Assembly (NCBI GenBank): GCA_030630695.1
Contig: DAOVMP010000009.1
Span: 1 to 9,226, forward strand
Direction: 5' to 3'
DNA from: Candidatus Woesearchaeota archaeon
GTDB lineage: Archaea > Nanobdellota > Nanobdellia > Woesearchaeales > ARS49
DNA: 9,226 nucleotides
Position 1 is the first letter of the stretch. Each line of letters starts with the position of its first letter. This document shows positions 1-5,665 of the stretch, in pieces. A program made the position numbers and the translations under genes. The notes below the pieces were generated by a model. It was not told where the DNA came from and searched no databases. It saw only the letters and a list, made by a program, of their open reading frames with translations.

Positions 1-7
1 AGAGAGT

Positions 8-13
8 AAAAAA
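8..13 (-). terminator. Oligo-T run after the candidate RNA
   Basis: Six T on the minus strand lie 11 bases past the closing stem of the 14-172 element. Similar T runs directly follow both tRNA genes in this window, so this is the likely termination signal. Confidence 0.35.
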
Positions 14-172
14 CAGTAAATGTGTCAAGAACCACCAGTCAAATAGACTGGCGGCATAATTTGCATAGCCATCCAACATAACCTGTGGTTCTTGAGCATG
101 CTCAGGAATTCTCGATTGTCAAAAGCAAATAGGTCTCACGACCTCTCATCACTAGAGGGGAAGAATTCCTGA
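14..172 (-). ncRNA. Candidate structured RNA of unknown class
   Basis: Two long perfect inverted repeats sit side by side: TCAAGAACCAC at 25-35 with GTGGTTCTTGA at 85-95, and TCAGGAATTCT at 102-112 with AGAATTCCTGA at 162-172. Each encloses smaller hairpins (CCAGTC/GACTGG at 35-51; AGGTC/GACCT at 131-144; CCTCT/AGAGG at 142-158). The last two overlap and exclude each other. Minus-strand reading is favoured for three reasons: a TATA-like TTATTTAAAGC at about 192-202 would start RNA near 172, six T follow the second stem (8-13), and GTGATGA, a kink-turn/box-C-like sequence, lies in an apical loop at 146-152. ACA follows the last stem by one base, as in H/ACA RNAs, but the stem architecture does not fit that class. 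No start-to-stop reading frame of note is present. Class, strand and ends are inferred. Confidence 0.42.
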
Positions 173-202
173 CATTTCAACTAACTTAAAGCTTTAAATA
201 AT

Positions 203-520
203 TTATTCTAACTTAGATTTATACTCTTCTATTTGTCTAATCATTTCTTTAAAATTAGGATCTTTTGTCTTGCAAAAGAAGTTTTTACAAGCAGAAGGTT
301 TGCTGTCATGAATCGAACATTTATTATCTTCAAGATAAATACAGCTTTCATCATCATGTTGAGCTAGAATATTAGAACCATCTCTTTGAGCTTCTTCAAA
401 ATCTTCAACAACACCAAACATCTCAAACATAGTTTTATACCTGCCTGAGCGATACTCTTCTTCATTAAGAGTTATCAGAAAGATCTTACAACAAACACCA
501 CATTGATTACATTTATCCAT
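203..520 (-). CDS. YkgJ-family cysteine-cluster protein
   Basis: This 105-aa protein has the cysteine pattern of the YkgJ / zinc- or iron-chelating family (PF03692 type). CNQCGVCC lies at residues 4-11, an internal C.Y....C.IH block follows in the middle, and C..FFC sits near residues 78-83. About eight cysteines plus a conserved His-Asp/Lys-Pro context could bind a metal or an Fe-S cluster; the biochemical role of the family is poorly known. The protein is soluble, with no signal peptide or membrane segment. The ATG at 520 is supported by a TATA box at 543-550 at leaderless distance. It is monocistronic by position: the Fic gene upstream has its own promoter. The fold family is fairly certain and the function unknown. 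Confidence 0.85.
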   Translation of the reverse strand: MDKCNQCGVCCKIFLITLNEEEYRSGRYKTMFEMFGVVEDFEEAQRDGSNILAQHDDESCIYLEDNKCSIHDSKPSACKNFFCKTKDPNFKEMIRQIEEYKSKLE

Positions 521-542
521 TTTATTATATAGATATTAACAG

Positions 543-550
543 TTTTTAAA
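543..550 (-). promoter_or_regulatory. TATA box for the cysteine-cluster gene
   Basis: Minus-strand CTTTAAAAAC is centred about 27 bases before the ATG at 520, so the transcript is predicted to be leaderless. Confidence 0.55.
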
Positions 551-589
551 GATATTGTAACGTAAACACACTCAATTATACGTCTACAA

Positions 590-1540
590 CTATCTCTTTT
601 TATGATCCCCCAAAACTTTCTTAAGAGCCTTATATTCCTTCAAGAACAAATCTATTGTTGGCTTAAGATTTTGATTTTTTTCATATTCTTGCAAAGTTTG
701 ATAATATTCTATCCTATTTTTAAAATTAATATTAATAGGAGGTAAATTATGTTTTATTAGAATATTATTCAGCAAGATTCTGCCAACTCTTCCGTTTCCA
801 TCTGCAAAAGGGTGTATGTTTTCAAATTGATTATGTACTACTGATGCAAGTATAATTCCAGGATACTTATTTTTATTTTGATTATACCACTCAATAAGCC
901 TTTTTAGAAGGTGGTTTATTCTGGATTGCGGCGCCCCTTCATGAGCGATTTTGCCGTTGCTGTCCATAACAACTACTTCTTCTCCTTTTTTACGCAGTTT
1001 TCCTGCAAATTCTTTTGAGTTCTTGAATACGATTTTATGGATTTTTTTGATTAATTCAATTGAGATGTGTTCTTTAGTGGCTCTAATGAAATGTATTGCT
1101 TCATCAACTCCAAAGGTTTCAGCTATATCTTCTTTGGATTTATTAGGCCATTTGTCTTTCTCAAGAAGGTCTTTGACTTCTTTTTTGTTTAATTTGCTTC
1201 CTTCTATTGCATTAGTATTATAAGTAAATAATTCTGAAAATTTTTCCCAGTCTTTTTCAGAAAGATGTTTTATCTTAAGAGGCAAATTCTGTTCTATTTT
1301 TTCAATAGATTTAATTTCTTCCTCGGATAATTCCACATTAAGAGGATTTGCAATAACGTTATACTTGTGGATTTCTTCCAGAATCAGTTTTTCAGCAATT
1401 TCTTTTCTTTCTTTGAGTTTTTTAGGCTTCAAATCAATTCCAAGATATTTTCTGAATTTATGAACTTTCTTTCCTTCCCTATATGAATGAGCCAAAAAAT
1501 ACTTAATTTTTCCATTGACATCTCTCTTTTCAATGTGCAT
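590..1540 (-). CDS. Fic-domain protein, AMP transferase type, self-inhibited
   Basis: This 316-aa protein carries the Fic core motif HPFADGNGRVGR at residues 243-254. His243 would be the catalytic base, Asp247 the metal ligand, and Gly/Asn/Arg the nucleotide phosphate binders. The flap segment AGKLRKKGEEV is at 179-189. An inhibitory TxxxEG motif (Thr109 to Gly114) lies before the core, which marks a class II Fic whose own N-terminal helix blocks ATP binding. Fic enzymes usually transfer AMP to Ser/Thr/Tyr hydroxyls of target proteins; the target here is unknown. Residues 1-60 form a basic, helical N-terminal region often seen in archaeal Fic proteins. No separate antitoxin gene is adjacent, which fits the built-in inhibitor. 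The start is supported by a TATA box 26 bases upstream. That promoter lies between repeated operator-like sites, which suggests repression, possibly by the Fic product's own circuit (inference). Confidence 0.93.
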   Translation of the reverse strand: MHIEKRDVNGKIKYFLAHSYREGKKVHKFRKYLGIDLKPKKLKERKEIAEKLILEEIHKYNVIANPLNVELSEEEIKSIEKIEQNLPLKIKHLSEKDWEKFSELFTYNTNAIEGSKLNKKEVKDLLEKDKWPNKSKEDIAETFGVDEAIHFIRATKEHISIELIKKIHKIVFKNSKEFAGKLRKKGEEVVVMDSNGKIAHEGAPQSRINHLLKRLIEWYNQNKNKYPGIILASVVHNQFENIHPFADGNGRVGRILLNNILIKHNLPPININFKNRIEYYQTLQEYEKNQNLKPTIDLFLKEYKALKKVLGDHKKR

Positions 1541-1550
1541 ATTACTTATA

Positions 1551-1659
1551 TAGGTGACTACATATTTAAATCTTTTGTTTTAGGTGTCTACATTTAGTAT
1601 TTTTTGTAGACACCCAGTTATGGGCTACATTTATCTCAAAGTTACAATTATAGGCTACA
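1551..1659. repeat. Operator-like repeats around the Fic promoter
   Basis: TAGGTGACTACAT (1551-1563) and TAGGTGTCTACAT (1581-1593) are 12/13 identical and exactly 30 bases apart, about three helical turns. The first touches the TATA box and covers the region up to the predicted start; the second is just upstream. An inverted copy at 1606-1614 makes GGTGTCTAC/GTAGACACC (1583-1591 with 1606-1614) a perfect 9-base inverted repeat. Weaker copies are GGGCTACAT (1622-1630) and TAGGCTACA (1651-1659). The layout fits cooperative binding by a repressor. The regulator is not identified. Confidence 0.5.
1563..1570 (-). promoter_or_regulatory. TATA box for the Fic gene
   Basis: Minus-strand GATTTAAATATG is centred about 26 bases before the ATG at 1540, predicting a leaderless mRNA. 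It sits between two copies of TAGGTGNCTACAT. Confidence 0.65.
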
Positions 1660-1714
1660 AAGAATAAATCATAAGCGTTGAACTCATTGATCTAACGCCC
1701 CGGCTGAACAAAAA

Positions 1715-1723
1715 GCTTAAATA
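1715..1723 (+). promoter_or_regulatory. TATA box for the 116-aa orphan gene
   Basis: GCTTAAATA is centred about 27 bases before the ATG at 1746, so the mRNA should be leaderless. Confidence 0.6.
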
Positions 1724-1745
1724 AAACATTATTTTCTTAGTTCTC

Positions 1746-2096
1746 ATGATAGGTCCTTCAGCAATCGGTATGGGTTCAACATTTGAAGAAGAAAAAGATC
1801 ATGCTTTAGATGCAGAAATCGATAAATATCTTTCTATAGCTGAAAAATGTTTTCAAGATATTATGAGAGATCCAGATAATCTTTTTTCAAATAGATATTT
1901 ATCAAGAGCCGGCAATCTTTATGATAAAAGATATGAAGAAGCAGGAGGAAATGACCAATTTCATTCCAGATTTAGTAAATTAAGTTTGGCTATTAGTAAT
2001 ATAATTGCTAAAAATTCCTCAGTACACGAGTTTAGAAGAGACAGACATCCATTTATGAAAGATTCAGGATATGTCCCTCCATTTATGAAAGATTAA
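1746..2096 (+). CDS. Hypothetical small soluble protein
   Basis: This 116-aa protein is not recognised. It is predicted to be mostly helical, acidic in its first half (residues 13-30) and soluble, with no signal peptide or membrane segment. Its C terminus carries a duplicated peptide: HPFMKD, then PPFMKD as the last residues. The duplication exists at DNA level as a 17-base perfect direct repeat (2048-2064 and 2078-2094) with a 30-base period, so the frame is kept. The promoter at leaderless distance supports the ATG at 1746. The gene is isolated: the Fic gene upstream is divergent, and the CAP gene downstream has its own promoter. Two near-identical 13-base strings flank it (1694-1706 and 2096-2108). 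Confidence 0.65.
   Translation: MIGPSAIGMGSTFEEEKDHALDAEIDKYLSIAEKCFQDIMRDPDNLFSNRYLSRAGNLYDKRYEEAGGNDQFHSRFSKLSLAISNIIAKNSSVHEFRRDRHPFMKDSGYVPPFMKD
2048..2094 (+). repeat. 17-base tandem repeat at the 3' end of the orphan gene
   Basis: TCCATTTATGAAAGATT occurs at 2048-2064 and 2078-2094 with a 30-base period, adding ten codons in frame and duplicating the PFMKD tail. It looks like a recent local duplication. Confidence 0.75.
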
Positions 2097-2185
2097 ACGC
2101 CCTAGCTGTGCTCCAGGACAATCAGTCAAACGTATTACCGAAAGTTCTTATTACATAAAACCCAAAACACTTCTACTTAATAAAT

Positions 2186-2230
2186 TTTTCGGCCATAAAA
2201 AAATAGATTTTCGGCCAAAAGGTTTAAATA
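2186..2230 (+). promoter_or_regulatory. CAP-gene promoter with paired TTTTCGGCCA sites
   Basis: The TATA box GGTTTAAATA (2221-2230) is centred about 25 bases before the ATG at 2251. Upstream, TTTTCGGCCA is repeated at 2186-2195 and 2208-2217, 22 bases apart (two helical turns). This looks like an activator or operator pair next to the BRE/TATA. The segment GGCCAAAAGGTTTAAAT (2213-2229) recurs exactly at 5642-5658. Confidence 0.6.
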
Positions 2231-2250
2231 AGTGATTTACTAGAAGATTA

Positions 2251-3285
2251 ATGATGGACATTAACGAAACCATTAAAGCCCTAAAAAATCACTTGAATAG
2301 AAAAGAAAGATATAATCGATTTAATTATACTCCTTTAATTAAAAAATTAATAATATTTATCGCTTTAGTGGTTTCTTTCATAATAGTTCACGATAATTTA
2401 GACAAACTAAATGAAATTGTTCTAATAATTTTACAATTAGGATCAATAATTATCCTAATAATAATTTTTCTTCTTTTAAAATACAGTCACAGATTATATA
2501 AAAATGTAAAATACTGTATAAAATATCAGAAAAATTTAGTTAAATACATTCTAGTTATAATTCTGTTAGTATTATTATGGCAAGCGTACATAAATAAAGA
2601 TACTTTATTCGATCCAGTAGTTAAAACATACAAAGCAGAAGATTTTAACAAATATTGGCCGCTTGCCATTAGCATATCAGAAATATCCGATCAATTAAGG
2701 AATTTTGAAGATCAATACCCTAAACAGCCAGAAGAAGAGTTATATGTTAGAGCAGAGAAAGTCACAGATAAATCAACCGGTAAAACCACAGATGCTATAA
2801 AAGGGTGGTTAGACTCAATTTCAGGAAAAGATAAAGGCGGAAGAGAAGAATGTATGGAAGTTTTCAATCATTTAAACGAATTAAGATCTCAAAAAAATCT
2901 AAGAACAAGGGAGTGGGATGAAAGAGCATATGAAATGGCAGTAAGTAGATCTAAAGATATGTTTGAAAGAGATTATTTCAGTCATCGAACTCCAGAAGGA
3001 GAATGTATGTTAACATTAAAAGATCAATTCGGATTTAGAAATAATGAAATAGTTGCCGAAAATATCGGTGGAATGTTCCATTACGCGGGCGGAAATCCAA
3101 CTTCTTCAGCTAATGTATTCCAAACACTAGATGATTGGATAGGAAGCCCAGGACATAATGCAAATTTATTCTATTCAAAACATATTAGTGGCGCCATCGG
3201 ATGTTATAAGGCTATATGCACATTTAATGGAATTCATAATAATCCGTATGGATTGGGCGCCGCCCCTTGTTCAATGTACAAGTAA
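2251..3285 (+). CDS. Membrane-anchored CAP/SCP (YkwD-like) domain protein
   Basis: This 344-aa protein has three N-terminal membrane helices, at about residues 31-47, 55-77 and 97-112. The basic N terminus predicts a cytoplasmic start and an extracellular C-terminal domain. After a polar linker, residues about 205-335 match the CAP/SCP/PR1 fold in its prokaryotic YkwD form. Visible motifs are LNELR, EWDERAYEMA, FSHRTPEG (His245), AENIGG (Glu270) and SPGHNANL (His302), which give the usual His/Glu/His cavity residues. A cysteine pair near the end (Cys318, Cys323, also Cys340) may form disulfides. Prokaryotic CAP domains are secreted or surface proteins of mostly unproven activity, so a surface or cell-contact role is only inferred. 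Two ATG codons in tandem (2251, 2254) make the exact start uncertain by one residue. Confidence 0.88.
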   Translation: MMDINETIKALKNHLNRKERYNRFNYTPLIKKLIIFIALVVSFIIVHDNLDKLNEIVLIILQLGSIIILIIIFLLLKYSHRLYKNVKYCIKYQKNLVKYILVIILLVLLWQAYINKDTLFDPVVKTYKAEDFNKYWPLAISISEISDQLRNFEDQYPKQPEEELYVRAEKVTDKSTGKTTDAIKGWLDSISGKDKGGREECMEVFNHLNELRSQKNLRTREWDERAYEMAVSRSKDMFERDYFSHRTPEGECMLTLKDQFGFRNNEIVAENIGGMFHYAGGNPTSSANVFQTLDDWIGSPGHNANLFYSKHISGAIGCYKAICTFNGIHNNPYGLGAAPCSMYK

Positions 3286-3320
3286 ATAAATTGCGAGCTA
3301 AGATTTGCGGACTAAAAGGT

Positions 3321-4508
3321 TTATTTTCCAGAAAATCTAAATGAATCTATCATCTGATCAAATTCACTTATATAATCTTCATAGTCTTCAGAAGACCTGA
3401 ATTTTAAAGAAACAATATATTTTTCATCGGTATTAAAATTAATAAAAGATACTGATTTTGAGTGTTCTTTAGTATTATCCGGATAAGTAATAATCATATC
3501 CAAAACTGCGCCGGACACTAACTCTTCATTATCAAACATCCCTTTATTAATTATCTCATAATTCATATCATATCTATCCATGAGTTCTAAAGATTCAGCT
3601 AACCAAAGAGCATATGACTTTTCAAGATTTTCCGCAGTAACATCCAAATATCTTGTTACTACGGCGATTTCTATTCCTTCCTCATCATCTTCTCCAAAGG
3701 CAATTAAATAAAAAGGATACTTCAAACCCCCCATTTCTACATTTTTAACTAAATAATAACCTTCAGGAGTAATTAATGAAAAAATAGGATCTTTATATTC
3801 AACTCTGACTCTTCCCGACAACATATTATTAATAAGCGCAGGCTCTAGTTTTCTTATAAATTCTTCTTCTTCATCAGCACACAATCCATCCATATCCTCC
3901 ACAGGTATACAACAACGCAAACCTACCTGTTGATTTGGAGGATAACAAACTCCTTTAGAGGCAATTGTTGTCTGCGATATATTGTTTTCTCCACCAACAT
4001 AAATTTGATTTGAATCAAGAAAAAGACCAATTAATCCAAATAAAGTCACCGCCAAGAGTATTCCAAAAATAACTCTATCAACTAAATATGTTTGCCGTTT
4101 ATTTATTGGAAAAGTATTTTTAACGCGTTTTGACTTAAAAAAATAAATAAGCCACAAAGAACACGTTATTAACGGAATGATTGTTGGAAATTGAGCAGGT
4201 ATAAACAAACCCAAGAAATTATTGATAATATATATAATTAATAGCATTTTAGCTAAGCCAACTGCATTTGATTTACATTTAGATACAGAATATACGGTAT
4301 ATCCCGCGAAAATAATCAGAAATAAAGAATAAATCGCAGTTCCTAACAAAGCAGAAATAAAATCAAAAATTAAAACAGGCGGATTATTAATTATATTATA
4401 GATTTCATATACTAGAAAAACCGTCATAAAAATAATACCTAAAGAAACCATTATTATAAATAAATCAAGCCAACCGCCAATTCCTTTCAGTTCTTTGGTT
4501 TTACTAAT
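3321..4508 (-). CDS. DUF2569-type membrane protein with external C-terminal domain
   Basis: The N-terminal part matches the DUF2569 family: KGIGGWLDLF before the first helix, four membrane helices, then the signature FFKSKRVKNTF closing the domain. A fifth helix leads to an external region of about 230 residues. That region has four cysteines in a short stretch (two adjacent, likely disulfides) and ends in a PsbP/Mog1-like mixed domain, judged from YIVSLKFRSS and FDQMIDSFRF (tentative). The first ATG, at 4451, would cut off the conserved GIGGW segment. The frame is open back to 4541 without ATG, GTG or TTG, and a Shine-Dalgarno AAGGTGAG lies just after the stop codon of the upstream gene. I therefore place the start at ATT 4508, translated by coupling; this gives 395 residues. 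If ATT is not used, the start falls back to 4451 (376 residues). Function unknown. Confidence 0.75.
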   Translation of the reverse strand: MSKTKELKGIGGWLDLFIIMVSLGIIFMTVFLVYEIYNIINNPPVLIFDFISALLGTAIYSLFLIIFAGYTVYSVSKCKSNAVGLAKMLLIIYIINNFLGLFIPAQFPTIIPLITCSLWLIYFFKSKRVKNTFPINKRQTYLVDRVIFGILLAVTLFGLIGLFLDSNQIYVGGENNISQTTIASKGVCYPPNQQVGLRCCIPVEDMDGLCADEEEEFIRKLEPALINNMLSGRVRVEYKDPIFSLITPEGYYLVKNVEMGGLKYPFYLIAFGEDDEEGIEIAVVTRYLDVTAENLEKSYALWLAESLELMDRYDMNYEIINKGMFDNEELVSGAVLDMIITYPDNTKEHSKSVSFINFNTDEKYIVSLKFRSSEDYEDYISEFDQMIDSFRFSGK

Positions 4509-4511
4509 AAT

Positions 4512-4519
4512 CTCACCTT
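4512..4519 (-). promoter_or_regulatory. Shine-Dalgarno that implies an ATT start
   Basis: Minus-strand AAGGTGAG is complementary to the 3' end of archaeal 16S rRNA (core AGGTGA). It lies between the TAA of the upstream gene (4525-4527) and the codons ATT ATT AGT. The spacing to ATT at 4508 (GGTG plus five bases) is close to that of the GAGGTG-led ATG at 4975 (GGTG plus six). No standard start codon lies within range. Confidence 0.5.
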
Positions 4520-4524
4520 CTTTC

Positions 4525-4848
4525 TTATTCAGTTTTATAATCTACATACCCTTTTTTAGATAAAAAGTTAAATGTAAATTTATGAACTGTTGCGGTTTTA
4601 TTTTTATGTATTTTTTCGTGTTTGCTTAAAGTATTTAAGTTATCTAGAGCAATATGAAATAACCATTCTCCAACTCCTTCAGCACCGTATTTTTCAAATA
4701 TTTCTTTTCTTAGTTTAGTACTATAATGATGTCTTTCTGCGCGATGACCTACTCCTTTAGAATCTCCTTCTATCCATGTATGTAGTTCTGCGTAGTCTTT
4801 TCCTGTTCTTTGTTTGCTTAGTATTCTATGAACAAATCCTTCACACAT
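4525..4848 (-). CDS. Hypothetical histidine-rich small protein
   Basis: This 107-aa protein is not firmly recognised. Residues about 20-45 read LHTWIEG, then GVGHRAERHH. That pattern, a His-x-Trp-acidic segment followed by HR..RH, resembles small phage and plasmid proteins of the DUF6915 kind. The likeness is loose and from memory. A second histidine group (LSKHEKIHKNK) follows near residue 80. The spacing could form a metal site (inference). No membrane segment or signal peptide is seen. A TATA box about 26 bases upstream supports the ATG at 4848 as leaderless. The DUF2569-type gene starts within about 20 bases of its stop codon, so the two form an operon. Confidence 0.7.
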   Translation of the reverse strand: MCEGFVHRILSKQRTGKDYAELHTWIEGDSKGVGHRAERHHYSTKLRKEIFEKYGAEGVGEWLFHIALDNLNTLSKHEKIHKNKTATVHKFTFNFLSKKGYVDYKTE

Positions 4849-4870
4849 AATAGTATTATATGGTTGATAT

Positions 4871-4880
4871 TATTAAAGCT
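4871..4880 (-). promoter_or_regulatory. TATA box for the histidine-rich/DUF2569 operon
   Basis: Minus-strand AGCTTTAATA is centred about 26 bases before the ATG at 4848. No separate TATA box at proper distance is seen for the downstream gene. Confidence 0.55.
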
Positions 4881-4920
4881 TTTCGAATTTTTCTAAATTA
4901 TATAATATAATCAATAAAGT

Positions 4921-4930
4921 ATTTAAATAA
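4921..4930 (+). promoter_or_regulatory. TATA box with a leadered start for the 120-aa gene
   Basis: ATTTAAATAA is centred at about 4925, so transcription should begin near 4951. Unlike its neighbours this gene would have a leader of about 24 bases, which contains the Shine-Dalgarno GAGGTG (4963-4968) six bases before the ATG at 4975. Confidence 0.6.
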
Positions 4931-4974
4931 GAAAGACATAGTCGTTATATTGGCAAAATAGCGAGGTGTTCAAA

Positions 4975-5337
4975 ATGTCAAAAAGCGACAATAAAGCGGA
5001 TTTTGAAATAGACGAAGTTGATTATAAGCAGATAGAAAGAAAAAAAGGAGAAAAAACATCTGATTGGAAACTTCAACCGAAAAGCAAAGAAGGATACACT
5101 TCTGGATTACATTTCATCAGTGGAACTCCTGAAAGAAACCATTTAGATTATTACCAAGACGGTGAAAAAATAGGCAAATCTGGAACTGAAATTCGAATGG
5201 GAGGACTTGTTATTAGAGGAAAGGAAACTTTTGCGATTCCAAGCAACCATATTATCGAGTTGTCCAAAGAAAAAATAATTAAATTAAAATCTGATGAATA
5301 TATGAAAAAGAAGAAAAAAGGATATATTAGAATTTAA
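4975..5337 (+). CDS. Hypothetical lysine-rich soluble protein
   Basis: This 120-aa protein is not recognised. It has no signal peptide, membrane helix or cysteine. It is rich in Lys and Glu, with a central beta-like part (GLHFISGTPERNHLDYYQDG, then MGGLVIRGKETFAIPSNHI, about residues 44-91) and a basic tail with five consecutive lysines near the end. The tail could contact nucleic acid or membrane (inference). The start at 4975 is chosen over an in-frame GTG at 4966 because GAGGTG, which contains that GTG, is a well-placed Shine-Dalgarno for the ATG. It is divergent from the histidine-rich gene and convergent with the small membrane gene downstream. Confidence 0.7.
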   Translation: MSKSDNKADFEIDEVDYKQIERKKGEKTSDWKLQPKSKEGYTSGLHFISGTPERNHLDYYQDGEKIGKSGTEIRMGGLVIRGKETFAIPSNHIIELSKEKIIKLKSDEYMKKKKKGYIRI

Positions 5338-5346
5338 TAAAATTAT

Positions 5347-5568
5347 TTATTTTATCATTCTTTCTCCAATTGCAAGACTTATAACCAATGCAATTAGAGT
5401 TCCGCCTCCCCTTAGAGAAGTCTTAAGTAGAACGGAATTGTCAAAAATAGTCATCCAATCCATTGATAACAATACACTTAATAAAAGATATGTTGTTGGA
5501 GTCAACACTGCCGTTTGTTTAATAATTTTTCTCGCGTCTTTCATTAAATTAATTCTTTGAAGATTCAT
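5347..5568 (-). CDS. Small predicted membrane protein
   Basis: This hypothetical protein of 73 aa has a basic N-terminal stretch (KDARKIIK), then two hydrophobic segments at about residues 19-37 and 53-68 joined by a polar loop with TSLRGGG. It is probably a two-helix inner-membrane protein with no recognised family. The start is a choice among three: ATG at 5568, GTG at 5595 and TTG at 5619. ATG 5568 is preferred because GGTTTAAA at 5597-5604 lies about 32 bases upstream, close to the spacing used elsewhere. The longer forms would place that TATA box inside the coding region. The 5' overhang of the longest form adds 17 partly hydrophobic residues. Confidence 0.55.
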   Translation of the reverse strand: MNLQRINLMKDARKIIKQTAVLTPTTYLLLSVLLSMDWMTIFDNSVLLKTSLRGGGTLIALVISLAIGERMIK

Positions 5569-5641
5569 TAGTAAAATTATAAAAGAAATACTCACATTTA
5601 AACCTTTCCATAAATTCAAAGTATTTTAAAACATCTCAACT

Positions 5642-5658
5642 GGCCAAAAGGTTTAAAT
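5642..5658 (+). repeat. Orphan copy of the CAP-gene promoter core
   Basis: GGCCAAAAGGTTTAAAT is identical to 2213-2229 just before the CAP gene. Here it points into the 3' end of the minus-strand peptidase gene, and the nearest plus-strand ATGs open frames of fewer than 20 codons. It could make an antisense RNA or be a relic. On the minus strand its TTTAAA could also serve the small membrane gene. Confidence 0.5.
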
Positions 5659-5665
5659 CAAAATA

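Noticed and set aside
14..172. 5S rRNA, SRP RNA, RNase P RNA, tRNA or CRISPR
   Set aside because: None of the conserved sequence blocks of those RNAs is present, and the repeats are inverted pairs rather than spaced direct repeats.
25..172. Inverted repeats as ends of an insertion sequence or MITE
   Set aside because: The two inverted repeats differ in sequence and there is no transposase; no target duplication is visible. RNA folding explains them better.
582..588. GTCTACA just past the Fic stop codon as a further operator copy
   Set aside because: A seven-base match is expected by chance in a window this size.
951..1223. Plus-strand open frame of 90 codons
   Set aside because: It lies wholly inside the Fic gene on the opposite strand and covers conserved Fic-region codons; it has no promoter or Shine-Dalgarno and is Ser/Leu-rich as antisense frames are.
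590..1540. Two-gene Fic toxin-antitoxin (FicTA) system
   Set aside because: The inhibitory TxxxEG motif is inside the Fic protein itself, and no small antitoxin gene is adjacent.
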